From the NCBI GenBank assembly GCA_015488875.1, contig WFMX01000147.1, forward strand, positions 1 to 9,059: a DNA stretch of 9,059 nucleotides, written 5' to 3'. Below are positions 1 through 6,734 of this stretch, in pieces. The stretch comes from Campylobacterota bacterium (GTDB lineage Bacteria > Campylobacterota > Campylobacteria > Campylobacterales > Sulfurovaceae). Below the pieces are notes generated by a model. That model made no database searches. It saw only the letters and a program-made list of their open reading frames with translations, and was not told the origin of the DNA. Position 1 is the stretch's first letter. Every line of letters begins with the position of its first letter. Made by a program: the position numbers and the translations under genes.

Positions 1-802
1 CATCTTGATAGTTTGCTCTTAGCTGTTTGGTATCTTTGGGTAAGCAGTAGCCTCCATAGCCAAATGATGGGTTATTGTAGTGTGTGCCTATACGAGGATC
101 CAATCCTACACCCTCTATGATCTGTTTACTGTCCAATCCGAGTGCCTGTGCATAACTATCTAACTCATTGAAATAGGCTACACGCATAGCTAGATATGTG
201 TTTGAAAATAGCTTGACAGCTTCTGCTTCTGTGGAATTTGTGTATAGTATAGGGATATCTTTTTTGATAGCTGCCGATGCCAATAGCTTGCCAAAGACTT
301 CTGCTCTATCACTAATCTCACCGATGATTATCCTAGATGGGTGTAGATTGTCATACAATGCACTACCCTCTCGCAAAAATTCTGGCGAAAAGATGATATT
401 GTTACATCCTAACTCTTCGCTTATCTGCTTTGTGTACCCTACTGGCACTGTGGATTTGATCACCATAGTAGCAGTGGGGTTTATCTCCATCACATCTTTG
501 ATGACAGATTCTACAGATTTGGTATTGAAGTAGTTTGTCTCTGGGTCATAATCTGTAGGTGTAGCGATGATGACAAAGTCGGCATCTTTATAGGCTTCAT
601 ATTTATCTAGCGTGGCTTTAAAATTGAGAGATTTGTTTTGTAAAAAATCTGTAATCTCGGTATCCTCTATAGGAGATATCTTTTTATTGAGCATCTCTAT
701 CTTTTCTGCTATCAAGTCCAACGCTACTACTTCATTGTGCTGAGACAATAGTACACCATTTGAGAGTCCCACATATCCTGTACCTGCTATCGCTATCTTC
801 AT
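1..802 (-). CDS. ugd: UDP-glucose 6-dehydrogenase, 3' part missing at window edge
   Basis: The product oxidises UDP-glucose to UDP-glucuronate with two NAD+, a cytoplasmic step supplying capsule, exopolysaccharide or LPS sugars. The visible 267 residues cover the N-terminal Rossmann domain (GTGYVGLSNG at 7-16), the ATPTDYDP segment (80-87), STVPVGYT (117-124), SPEFLREGSALYDN (139-152), the lysine-bearing KLFSNTYLAMRVAYFNE (198-214), and the catalytic cysteine C253 in GYGGYCLPKDTKQL. From memory these segments match the short (about 388-residue) E. coli Ugd class almost word for word, so about 120 C-terminal residues (the UDP-binding domain) lie beyond base 1. The start is ATG at 800-802, preceded by AAGGA (809-813 on the opposite strand) with a 6-base spacer. 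It is transcribed divergently from the pseudouridine synthase. No frameshift is seen. Confidence 0.95.
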   Translation of the reverse strand, partial: MKIAIAGTGYVGLSNGVLLSQHNEVVALDLIAEKIEMLNKKISPIEDTEITDFLQNKSLNFKATLDKYEAYKDADFVIIATPTDYDPETNYFNTKSVESVIKDVMEINPTATMVIKSTVPVGYTKQISEELGCNNIIFSPEFLREGSALYDNLHPSRIIIGEISDRAEVFGKLLASAAIKKDIPILYTNSTEAEAVKLFSNTYLAMRVAYFNELDSYAQALGLDSKQIIEGVGLDPRIGTHYNNPSFGYGGYCLPKDTKQLRANYQD

Positions 803-852
803 ATATATTCCTTATTGTTAATATGTAAATTGTATAAAAATTTGTTAAATAA

Positions 853-858
853 ATTATA
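853..858 (-). promoter_or_regulatory. Putative sigma-70 -10 element for ugd
   Basis: On the minus strand the sequence reads GAGTATAATTTATTT, a perfect TATAAT. Initiation about 7 bases downstream would give a leader of about 44 bases before the ugd ATG. No -35 is evident, which is usual for the Campylobacterota housekeeping sigma factor. Confidence 0.5.
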
Positions 859-929
859 CTCAAAGCCTTATGAAGTAGTGCTGAAAGAGAATATATATGG
901 GTTGTTTGTGAAAATGGCATAAGTTATTG

Positions 930-935
930 TATAAT
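930..935 (+). promoter_or_regulatory. Putative sigma-70 -10 element for the pseudouridine synthase gene
   Basis: A perfect TATAAT (TTGTATAATATAGA) lies 47 bases before the GTG start at 983. Together with the minus-strand element at 853-858 it forms a divergent promoter pair in the 180-base intergenic region, which otherwise holds no visible operator or hairpin. Confidence 0.5.
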
Positions 936-982
936 ATAGAACTCACAGAATTAAATGATGTAGATTATTACAAGGAAAAACA

Positions 983-1714
983 GTGGAAAAAGCATATAAA
1001 CTTTTGGCAAAGCAGCAAGGCATATCAAATAAAAAAGCCAAAGAGGTGATAGATAGAGGGTTGGTATTTGTAGGCGACAAGAAAGTCAAGATAGCAAGAG
1101 CAGAACTACCAGATGATACAAGGTTTCGTGTAGAAGATGTAGCCGATGTCAAGATACTCTATGAAGATGAAAATATAGTAGCCATAAACAAACCAGCTCA
1201 AGTAGATAGCTATGATATACAAGATGCCATAGAGGGTGTGGAGCTACTACATAGACTAGATAGAGATACTAGTGGTGTACTTCTACTAGGACGCAATCGT
1301 GAATTTATAGATGATGCCATCAATGAGTTCAAAAATCGTAGAGTAAAGAAAGAGTATGTAGCATGGGTAGAGGGTGTCATCTATGAAGAGATAGAGATAG
1401 AAGCACCCATTCTCACCATCAAAAAAGGCAAAGCATTTTCCAAGATAGATGACATCAAGGGCAAAAAAGCTTATACAAAAGTAAAACCACTAGAGATACA
1501 AGGCAAAAAGAGTAAAGTTTCTATAGAGATAAAGACAGGTAGAACACATCAGATCAGAGTACATATGGCACATATAGGTCACCCCGTGGTAGGTGATGAG
1601 CAGTATGGTAGTCGCACACAGACGAAGCGAATGTTGTTACACTCTGCCAAAATGGCTATATTTGATTATGCTTTTGAAGCAGGCGAACCCAAGGATATAT
1701 TGAGATATAAATAG
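983..1714 (+). CDS. RluA-family rRNA/tRNA pseudouridine synthase with S4 domain
   Basis: The product isomerises a specific uridine to pseudouridine in rRNA or tRNA. It has 243 residues. An N-terminal S4-like RNA-binding domain (about 1-55, with VIDRGLVFVGDKKV) is followed by the PseudoU_synth_2 catalytic domain. The catalytic motif HRLDRDTSG is at 90-98, with D93 the nucleophilic aspartate, and the second family signature KTGRTHQIRVHMAHIGHP is at 184-201, followed by VVGDEQYG. The start is GTG at 983, chosen because AAGGA (972-976) sits 6 bases upstream; the next in-frame methionine lies far inside the catalytic domain. The family (RluA/C/D-like) is clear, but the target nucleotide cannot be told from sequence alone. 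It is the first gene of a plus-strand group with dprA 76 bases downstream. Confidence 0.93.
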   Translation: MEKAYKLLAKQQGISNKKAKEVIDRGLVFVGDKKVKIARAELPDDTRFRVEDVADVKILYEDENIVAINKPAQVDSYDIQDAIEGVELLHRLDRDTSGVLLLGRNREFIDDAINEFKNRRVKKEYVAWVEGVIYEEIEIEAPILTIKKGKAFSKIDDIKGKKAYTKVKPLEIQGKKSKVSIEIKTGRTHQIRVHMAHIGHPVVGDEQYGSRTQTKRMLLHSAKMAIFDYAFEAGEPKDILRYK

Positions 1715-1754
1715 GTCAATATGACATACAATCTATCTATAGCGTAAAATCTAT

Positions 1755-1760
1755 GATAAT
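1755..1760 (+). promoter_or_regulatory. Possible -10 element before dprA
   Basis: CTATGATAATATACC contains GATAAT, one mismatch from TATAAT, with an upstream T in the extended -10 position. It would start a transcript about 24 bases before the dprA ATG. This is a single weak hexamer in AT-rich DNA, so dprA may instead be read from the upstream promoter. Confidence 0.25.
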
Positions 1761-1790
1761 ATACCATATATTCTAAACAAAGGCAGTAAG

Positions 1791-2564
1791 ATGAGAGCTA
1801 TAGGGTTCAACATAGCAGAATTAGAATCTATGAAAAAATATCCAGATAAGCTATATGCCAAAGGCGATATAGAGCTACTGAAACGACCAAAGATTTCCAT
1901 AGTAGGTACTCGTAGACCATCAGCATACACTAAGAGATATACTTATGAGTTGGCAAAATCCATATCTAGTAGAGGAGTAGCTATCGTGAGTGGTGCTGCT
2001 ATGGGCGTAGATGCCATAGCACATCAAGGAGCGACTTCTAGTAATACTATAGCGGTGATGGCAAATAGCCTCAACTTTAGATACCCCTCAGTAAATAAAA
2101 ATCTCATAGAGGAGATAGAACAAAACGGTTTGACCATCAGTCAATTTGAATCTGATTTTAGAGCTACATCATGGAGCTTTGTGCTTCGTAACGAGATAGT
2201 AGTTTCACTCGGTGAGTCTCTCATCATCACAGAAGCAGATGAAGATAGTGGCTCTATGCGAAGTGCGGAGTATGCTGTCAAAATGGGCAAGAAAATATAT
2301 GTACTCCCACATCAACTAGGAGATAGCAAAGGCACAAACCAACTCCTTAGAGATGGATTGGCAGAGCCTATCTATGATATAGAGAAGTTCGCATCACAGT
2401 TTGGTCAAGCCGTAGATGACGATATACCAAAAGATGATTTTTTCTATTTTTGTCAAAAGTCACCTACGCTTGATGAGACTATAGAAGGTTTTGGTGATCG
2501 CATATATGAGGCAGAATTGGAAGGTTTGGTGAAGATAGAGAATGGATTGGTTAGATTGATATAA
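1791..2564 (+). CDS. dprA: DNA-processing protein DprA (short Campylobacterota type)
   Basis: DprA binds incoming single-stranded DNA during natural transformation and loads RecA. It has 257 residues and lacks the N-terminal SAM-like domain of longer DprAs, as in the Helicobacter type. The Rossmann-like core shows SIVGTRRPSAYTK (36-48), SGAAMGVDAIAHQGA (67-81), the RYPS segment (97-100), RNEIVVSLGESLIITEADEDSGSM (in two pieces, 133-145 and 146-156), and VLPHQLGDSKGTNQLL (171-186). A winged-helix-like C-terminus (about 212-257, with FGDRIYEAELEGLVKI) completes it. AAAGG at 1779-1783 lies 7 bases before the ATG. Two positions depart from the general family: the usual SGxARG arginine is M71, and RNR reads RNE (E135). 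The next gene is not ruvX, which follows dprA in some relatives. Confidence 0.93.
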   Translation: MRAIGFNIAELESMKKYPDKLYAKGDIELLKRPKISIVGTRRPSAYTKRYTYELAKSISSRGVAIVSGAAMGVDAIAHQGATSSNTIAVMANSLNFRYPSVNKNLIEEIEQNGLTISQFESDFRATSWSFVLRNEIVVSLGESLIITEADEDSGSMRSAEYAVKMGKKIYVLPHQLGDSKGTNQLLRDGLAEPIYDIEKFASQFGQAVDDDIPKDDFFYFCQKSPTLDETIEGFGDRIYEAELEGLVKIENGLVRLI

Positions 2565-2565
2565 A

Positions 2566-2577
2566 TTTTGGTAAAAT
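2566..2577 (+). promoter_or_regulatory. Possible promoter for the GGDEF-like gene
   Basis: TTTTGGTAAAAT resembles the extended -10 (TTTTGGTATAAT) common in Campylobacterota. It straddles the region just after the dprA stop and would give a leader of about 23 bases ending at the ATG at 2607. The downstream gene may therefore be expressed apart from dprA. Confidence 0.4.
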
Positions 2578-2606
2578 ATGGTTATAAAATGTTCATAAGG
2601 CAAAAA

Positions 2607-3044
2607 ATGAGAAATCTTCTACAAAAACTCCAACAAAAACATATGACAGAGATAATAGATGAGTTGACTCCTATATTTTATAGATACAAAAGGTACGGGC
2701 ATAAGTGTTCAGCACTATTACTTTATAGTGATGCCAACTTGGATCATAATCTTGTAAAAGAGACTATCAGACTGACAGATCACTCTAAACAACTAGAAGA
2801 TAAGCTGATCTTTATTGTATTTGAAGAAGCTGAGATATCTGATGCCATAAAAGCATCAGAGAAGTTACTGTCCGCACTACGCAACTCATCGCAAGAGGAT
2901 GTTTATATAGGTGTAGAGGAGTGTAGCGATAGACATGAGGGTGGATCTATGGTTCGTGAGCTTTTTAGTCTATTGGATTTTTCTATAGAGCATAAACATA
3001 CCAATCAAGTGATAGACAAGAGCTATTTTGATGGAGTTTATTGA
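2607..3044 (+). CDS. Small protein resembling a degenerate GGDEF domain
   Basis: I chose ATG 2607 (145 residues) because AAGG (2597-2600) lies 6 bases before it. A longer reading from TTG at 2568 has no ribosome site and starts inside a promoter-like stretch. There is no signal peptide and no membrane segment, so it should be cytoplasmic. The order of elements mimics a GGDEF domain: YKRYGHKCSALLLYSDA (27-43) resembles the first helix and strand, LTDHSKQLEDKLIFIVFEEA (56-75) the region normally holding the GGDEF loop, ISDAIKASEKLLSAL (77-91) the following helix, and VYIGVEEC (99-106) the SIGVA strand. GG(D/E)EF itself is absent, as are the FKxxND residues that bind GTP, so cyclic-di-GMP synthesis is not expected. 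The fold assignment is inference from pattern only. It ends 11 bases from the convergent aminotransferase gene. Confidence 0.75.
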   Translation: MRNLLQKLQQKHMTEIIDELTPIFYRYKRYGHKCSALLLYSDANLDHNLVKETIRLTDHSKQLEDKLIFIVFEEAEISDAIKASEKLLSALRNSSQEDVYIGVEECSDRHEGGSMVRELFSLLDFSIEHKHTNQVIDKSYFDGVY

Positions 3045-3055
3045 TATCTATATAA

Positions 3056-4180
3056 TCATCTATCCAACAAAGCTTTAACCCTCTCTAAGGCTTCTCGTGT
3101 CTTGCCCGCTTCGTATACTAATGCAAGTCTTATGTATCCTTCGCCTACCCCATCTCTACCTAGATATGAGCCTGGTATCACTTTGAGGTTGAAATCTTTA
3201 TATGCTCTAGTAGTGAATTCTATCTCATCATCAACTTTGAGCCATATGTAGAATGTAGCTTTGGGGCTATCTATCCCTAGTATCTCGGTGGCTATCTCAA
3301 AATTGTGGCGATATTTGGCTCTGAAGGTAGCCACATGCTCTTGATCTGCCCATGCTGCTGCTGCTGCTGCCTGTAGCGGTAGTGGTGACGCACAGCCCAC
3401 ATAAGTGCGATATGTCATATAGTCTCGGAGTATCTCTGCATCTCCAGCTATAAATCCACTTCTAAGACCAGGAGCACTCGACCTCTTGGATATGGAGTTG
3501 ATGACCAAGATATTTTTGAATTCACTATTGCCCACCTCTATACTAGCATTGAGAAGCGATGGTAGTGGCTCATCTATGTATAGATCGGCATAACACTCAT
3601 CATTGAGCAGGACAAAGTCGTGTTTGAGTGCCAGCTCTACCCATCTCTTGAGTGACTCTAGCTCCATCACAGATGCCGTAGAGTTGTTGGGTGAGTTGAG
3701 TATCACTAGATGGCATTTTGCTAGTGACTCTTCATCTATGATAGTCTGGAAATCGTTTGAGCTATCCAAGTCGAGATGTATGATCTCTGCCCTACTTGCT
3801 TTGGCAGCACCCTCATATATCTGATAGAACGGATTTGGAAATGCCATAACAGGCTGATCTATATCATGCAGTAGAAACTGCGGGAAGTTGAACAGTACTT
3901 CTCTAGTGCCAAATGTTGGTATGATCTGAGAGTTATCCATGTCCAAGTCAAATCTACTCTTGAGATAAGTCAACATGCCATCTCTTAATATCTCTTCACC
4001 AGCAGTTTTTGGATATTTGTTGAGTAGTGATGCACTCTCAATGAGTGCGTCTAGTATGAACTGTGGTGTAGCAAACTGTGGCTCGCCTATGGTCAAGCTT
4101 AGTGGACTGTAGTTGGTATTGGGTGATATATCTTTGAGGAGATTATTTAGTTTTTCAAATGGGTATGTTTCAAAATGCAA
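3056..4180 (-). CDS. dapC: PLP-dependent class I/II aminotransferase, probable N-succinyldiaminopimelate aminotransferase
   Basis: The protein is a fold-type I PLP aminotransferase of 374 residues. Visible landmarks are the N-terminal LTIGEPQFATP (29-39), FGTREVLFNF (90-99), FPNPFYQIYEG (114-124), NSPNNSTASV with the PLP-contacting asparagine (162-171), NDECYADLY with D194 and Y197 (193-201), SISKRSSAPGLRSGF with the Schiff-base lysine K232 (229-243), and YIRLAL with the carboxylate-binding R351 (349-354). By resemblance it belongs with the enzymes annotated DapC in Campylobacterota, which make N-succinyl-LL-diaminopimelate for lysine and peptidoglycan; substrate specificity is inferred and another amino acid is possible. 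The start is TTG at 4178-4180, with AAGG (opposite 4189-4192) 8 bases upstream. An alanine run at 271-276 is encoded by a perfect triplet repeat. Confidence 0.87.
   Translation of the reverse strand: MHFETYPFEKLNNLLKDISPNTNYSPLSLTIGEPQFATPQFILDALIESASLLNKYPKTAGEEILRDGMLTYLKSRFDLDMDNSQIIPTFGTREVLFNFPQFLLHDIDQPVMAFPNPFYQIYEGAAKASRAEIIHLDLDSSNDFQTIIDEESLAKCHLVILNSPNNSTASVMELESLKRWVELALKHDFVLLNDECYADLYIDEPLPSLLNASIEVGNSEFKNILVINSISKRSSAPGLRSGFIAGDAEILRDYMTYRTYVGCASPLPLQAAAAAAWADQEHVATFRAKYRHNFEIATEILGIDSPKATFYIWLKVDDEIEFTTRAYKDFNLKVIPGSYLGRDGVGEGYIRLALVYEAGKTREALERVKALLDR
3353..3370 (-). repeat. (GCA)6 trinucleotide repeat inside the aminotransferase gene
   Basis: Six consecutive GCA codons encode alanines 271-276 of the aminotransferase, just before W277. 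It is an uninterrupted 18-base microsatellite in a genome where alanine is otherwise encoded by mixed codons. Slippage here would change the protein by whole residues without a frameshift. Confidence 0.9.
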
Positions 4181-4195
4181 GAGTATAGCCTTTTG

Positions 4196-4206
4196 ATTAT
4201 ATTTTA
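4196..4206 (-). promoter_or_regulatory. Possible promoter before the aminotransferase gene
   Basis: The minus strand reads TTTGGTTAAAATATAATCAAAAGG. It contains overlapping -10 candidates: TAAAAT opposite 4201-4206 and TATAAT opposite 4196-4201. They lie in the 41-base gap after the cysteine-rich gene. The leader would be very short, placing the start site at or just before the ribosome site, so this may simply be AT-rich spacer within one transcript. Confidence 0.35.
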
Positions 4207-4221
4207 ACCAAATTTATCTGT

Positions 4222-4965
4222 CTATTTCCTTTGGGTAGATTGAATGAAATTTGTGATGTTGAAATCTGTGAAATTAAAATCCATCTTGTAATCAGTCATA
4301 TATATACAAGTCTGCTTATCACAGACTGATGCTTCAAAATCTTTAGTCTCAGGATCGCACTCCTCGCCATACTCTTTATCTATGATCCCATCACCACAAT
4401 ACCGTAGTTCAACGGTAAGGCACTCAGGCTCATAGCTCTTGATGGGTCGCGATACGAAGTAATCCTCATACTCCTTGGTGGACTCGTTGAAGTCACCTCT
4501 CTCATCATATTTGGTGTAGTATTTGACAGCACTCTCCCTGCCTGATGAGTTGATATCTGCATACTCTATAGTGTAGTGAAACTCTATGGTTCTACGCTCT
4601 TTTCTCTTTGGCTTGTGATATATGCAGTCGGCAGCAAATGCCACCACCTCTATATCGTCACCTGGTGCAACATCACTATATCGTATCCAATCCTCAGCCT
4701 CTGTGCATCCATCTATTAAGTTTTTATCTGATGGGTATATCTTTATCTTAAATGTAGAGCCTATGTAGACATTCTTTTTATTCCAATAGTTCAAGAGATT
4801 TGCTCTCGTCTCTCCATCTTTGTCATCTGATATGTAGTATATTTTTGATATATTGGTTTGTTTGTTACACTCTTTTATGGGGTGCTTTACTATCTTTATC
4901 TCGCCAGCATGCAACAGCGTCATACATATAGCCATAGTCAGATATATACTTTTCGCAAAATTCAT
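4222..4965 (-). CDS. Exported cysteine-rich protein with CGDG...GEECD motif, function unknown
   Basis: The product has 247 residues. A signal peptide (KSIYLTMAICMTLLHAGE, cleavage near residue 20) sends it to the periplasm or beyond. The mature part holds eight cysteines (C33, C87, C114, C182, C190, C203, C215, C220), consistent with disulfide bonding. Residues 190-204, CGDGIIDKEYGEECD, match the pattern of DUF4215/Myxococcus cysteine-rich repeats (CGDGxxxxGExCDDG), with two more cysteines after it (C215, C220). Only one copy is present, near the C-terminus. The middle region (about 95-175) is charged, tyrosine-rich and likely beta-rich, and I do not recognise it. The tail (226-247) is rich in Phe, Asn and Thr. 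The ATG is preceded only by a weak AGAGAG ribosome site and lies 15 bases after the stop of the YkuD-like gene, so the two are almost certainly co-transcribed. Role unknown. Confidence 0.85.
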   Translation of the reverse strand: MNFAKSIYLTMAICMTLLHAGEIKIVKHPIKECNKQTNISKIYYISDDKDGETRANLLNYWNKKNVYIGSTFKIKIYPSDKNLIDGCTEAEDWIRYSDVAPGDDIEVVAFAADCIYHKPKRKERRTIEFHYTIEYADINSSGRESAVKYYTKYDERGDFNESTKEYEDYFVSRPIKSYEPECLTVELRYCGDGIIDKEYGEECDPETKDFEASVCDKQTCIYMTDYKMDFNFTDFNITNFIQSTQRK

Positions 4966-4980
4966 CTCTCTACTCTATCA

Positions 4981-5574
4981 CTATCTAGTGATCTTTATTT
5001 TTACTCTTCTTTTTCCATACTGCTGTACGAGATTGTATAGTTTTTTTGAATTATGATTGCCTAGCTTGATACATCTGTACGCATCACCTCTTTTGAGTGG
5101 TCTATCTGTGCCTGCACCAAATATCGCCAGATCATTTTTGAGAAATATCACATTTTTGAGAAATAGTCTATTGCAGACTTTTGAGTTGTAGCTCTCCCTG
5201 ATAAAGATAGGTCTATAGGTTCCAAGTGGAGTCTCATACCCTTTTCTGCCTGTAGATATTGCCCATTTGTATACTAGCCGATTTTCTCTATAGACTTTCA
5301 TTATCTGCTTATATATATGTATCTTTATATATAGAGAGTATGATCTTCTTTTGCGTGTTTTTTTGCTATTTGTTGTACTTTGCTTATATGTCGTTCTGTC
5401 TTCATCCAAAATTTTATTGAGATACGCTTTTTCTGCTTTGAGCTTAGCCAGCTCCATTTCATACTCTTGCTGTGGAAGTAGCGTACTCTCTTGGGTAGAT
5501 GAAGCCTGAAGATACGATATGTTTATAGAGAGTGCCACTATTAGTATCACAAATAGATTTTTGATATTTTGCAT
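4981..5574 (-). CDS. Exported YkuD-fold (L,D-transpeptidase-like) protein with altered active site
   Basis: L,D-transpeptidases of the YkuD family crosslink or trim peptidoglycan stem peptides using an active-site cysteine. This 197-residue protein has an N-terminal signal peptide (about 1-24), a charged linker with possible short coiled coil (36-60), and a basic KKTRKRR stretch (71-77). The YkuD core runs from IKIHIYKQIMKVY (83-95) through WAISTGRKGYETPLGTYRP (104-122), the expected strand and TPxG signature. In the active-site region the family has HG...(S/T)HGC. Here it reads AIFGAG (F152 for histidine) and DAYRCIKL, so C168 remains at the right spacing (16 residues) but S-H-G is A165-Y166-R167. 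Ordinary transpeptidation is therefore doubtful. The frame is intact, with a strong AAGGTGA ribosome site (opposite 5582-5588) 7 bases before ATG. The cysteine-rich secreted protein follows 15 bases downstream. Confidence 0.85.
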   Translation of the reverse strand: MQNIKNLFVILIVALSINISYLQASSTQESTLLPQQEYEMELAKLKAEKAYLNKILDEDRTTYKQSTTNSKKTRKRRSYSLYIKIHIYKQIMKVYRENRLVYKWAISTGRKGYETPLGTYRPIFIRESYNSKVCNRLFLKNVIFLKNDLAIFGAGTDRPLKRGDAYRCIKLGNHNSKKLYNLVQQYGKRRVKIKITR

Positions 5575-5616
5575 ATATGCGTCACCTTTTTTGATTGAGA
5601 TAAAAGAGTTTAATTT

Positions 5617-5622
5617 ATGATA
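5617..5622 (-). promoter_or_regulatory. Weak possible -10 element before the YkuD-like gene
   Basis: The 71-base gap after truD contains TTTAGGTATCATAAATT on the minus strand, whose TATCAT is one mismatch from TATAAT. It would give a leader of about 35 bases. No terminator hairpin is visible in this gap, so read-through from truD is equally possible. Confidence 0.25.
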
Positions 5623-5645
5623 CCTAAAGATTGATTAAAAGCTAT

Positions 5646-6716
5646 TTAGGTAGCCTTGCCACCTCTCAAAATATCCAAAACATTGGTAGCATATGACCCT
5701 TTTGGTAGTGTAAAGCTCAGCTCATAATGAGCCTTATCCTCTATATACTTCTTCTCTATCTCTGTCACTTGTACCCAGGCATATCTCCTAGCTCCGCTTT
5801 CGTTGATGTCTTCATCGTAGTTGGACTCTATGGAGCCTGCATACCCCTCTGCTCTCTTGACTTTTTTGCCTGCCAGCAGACCTGTAGGTGCTATATCTTT
5901 GGTGGTGAACCTCTCTGCTTCACTCTGCAGATCCTCCACATAAAAGACTCTTCCATATGGATAGTGCATCATTAGATCACCCTCTAGCAGTTTGAAGAAC
6001 ATATCTTGGCTCTTTGCTCCTCTGAGTGTACCTCTATCCAATTCTAGGTGCTTTTCTGCCTCATCTTCGCTGAAATTCTCCAATAGTAGTGATATTTCCA
6101 CTCTTTTTGAGAGCCATTCGTTGAAGAGTCGACTTTGATATGAGCTGATCAAAAATTCTCTAGTCTTGCGGTCTCGCATCTTTAGTGATCCCTCTACTAG
6201 TTTTTTGCCATCTACCCAGTTGTTACCGTCTGTACCAAATCTCTGATCGCCGAAGTAGTTGGGTATGCCATTTGATTTTATCCATTTGAGCATGGAGTCT
6301 AGCTTCTCCCTCTGTACTCCTAGCACCTTTTTGAGTCGTATGCGAAACCTATTGCCCTTTAGGTGTCCTATCCTTATCTTGTTGTTGTGTTGAGTCATTT
6401 CGACTATTTTTATCTTATCATGGCTAAAAGCTTCTAGTTTATCTCTATATTTCAGAGGTACAGATATGGACTGTATAGTCATAGCGTGCTTGTCTTTGAG
6501 ACCTGCATATCCTATATCCCTACGCCTTATACCTATATGTCCGCTTATGATATCTAGCATTTCCCAAGTTGTCAACTCTTTCTTTCGTACTTTGAGTATG
6601 AGGTGTTCACCTTCACCACTAAAATCATATAGAGGTATCTCCTCTACAGTAAAGTCTCGTGGTGATGGATTGAAGACAAACTCATTTTGGCTATTGATAG
6701 GGTATAAAAGTTTCAT
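5646..6716 (-). CDS. truD: tRNA pseudouridine(13) synthase TruD
   Basis: TruD converts uridine 13 in the D-arm of tRNA(Glu) and some other tRNAs to pseudouridine. The 356-residue product is close to the normal family length. The catalytic motif is GYAGLKDKHAMTIQ (69-82), with the nucleophile D75. Further TruD signatures are FVVEEIP-like FTVEEIPLYDFSGEGEH (22-38), NYFGDQRFG (153-161), SYQSRLFNEWLSKRV (192-206), PTGLLAGKKVKRAEG (277-291) and the C-terminal FTLPKGSYATNVLDIL (335-350). All key residues that I can place are intact. The start is ATG at 6714-6716 with AGGATGA (opposite 6724-6730) 7 bases upstream, located in the 18-base gap after the coiled-coil gene, so the two are co-transcribed. 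It lies amid envelope genes with no obvious functional link. Confidence 0.95.
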   Translation of the reverse strand: MKLLYPINSQNEFVFNPSPRDFTVEEIPLYDFSGEGEHLILKVRKKELTTWEMLDIISGHIGIRRRDIGYAGLKDKHAMTIQSISVPLKYRDKLEAFSHDKIKIVEMTQHNNKIRIGHLKGNRFRIRLKKVLGVQREKLDSMLKWIKSNGIPNYFGDQRFGTDGNNWVDGKKLVEGSLKMRDRKTREFLISSYQSRLFNEWLSKRVEISLLLENFSEDEAEKHLELDRGTLRGAKSQDMFFKLLEGDLMMHYPYGRVFYVEDLQSEAERFTTKDIAPTGLLAGKKVKRAEGYAGSIESNYDEDINESGARRYAWVQVTEIEKKYIEDKAHYELSFTLPKGSYATNVLDILRGGKAT

Positions 6717-6734
6717 ATTGTATTCATCCTGATT

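Noticed and set aside
198..533. 111-codon plus-strand open frame
   Set aside because: It is antisense to ugd, whose protein is recognisable along the entire stretch.
2568..2606. Upstream TTG extension (13 residues) of the GGDEF-like gene
   Set aside because: The TTG has no ribosome site and the extension overlaps a promoter-like TTTTGGTAAAAT; ATG 2607 has AAGG at ideal spacing.
2568..3044. Possible ruvX (YqgF) because of its place after dprA
   Set aside because: No DxGxxRxGxA start motif or other RuvX signature is present in the protein.
4981..5574. YkuD-like gene as a pseudogene
   Set aside because: The frame, signal peptide, ribosome site and core motifs are intact; only active-site residues differ.
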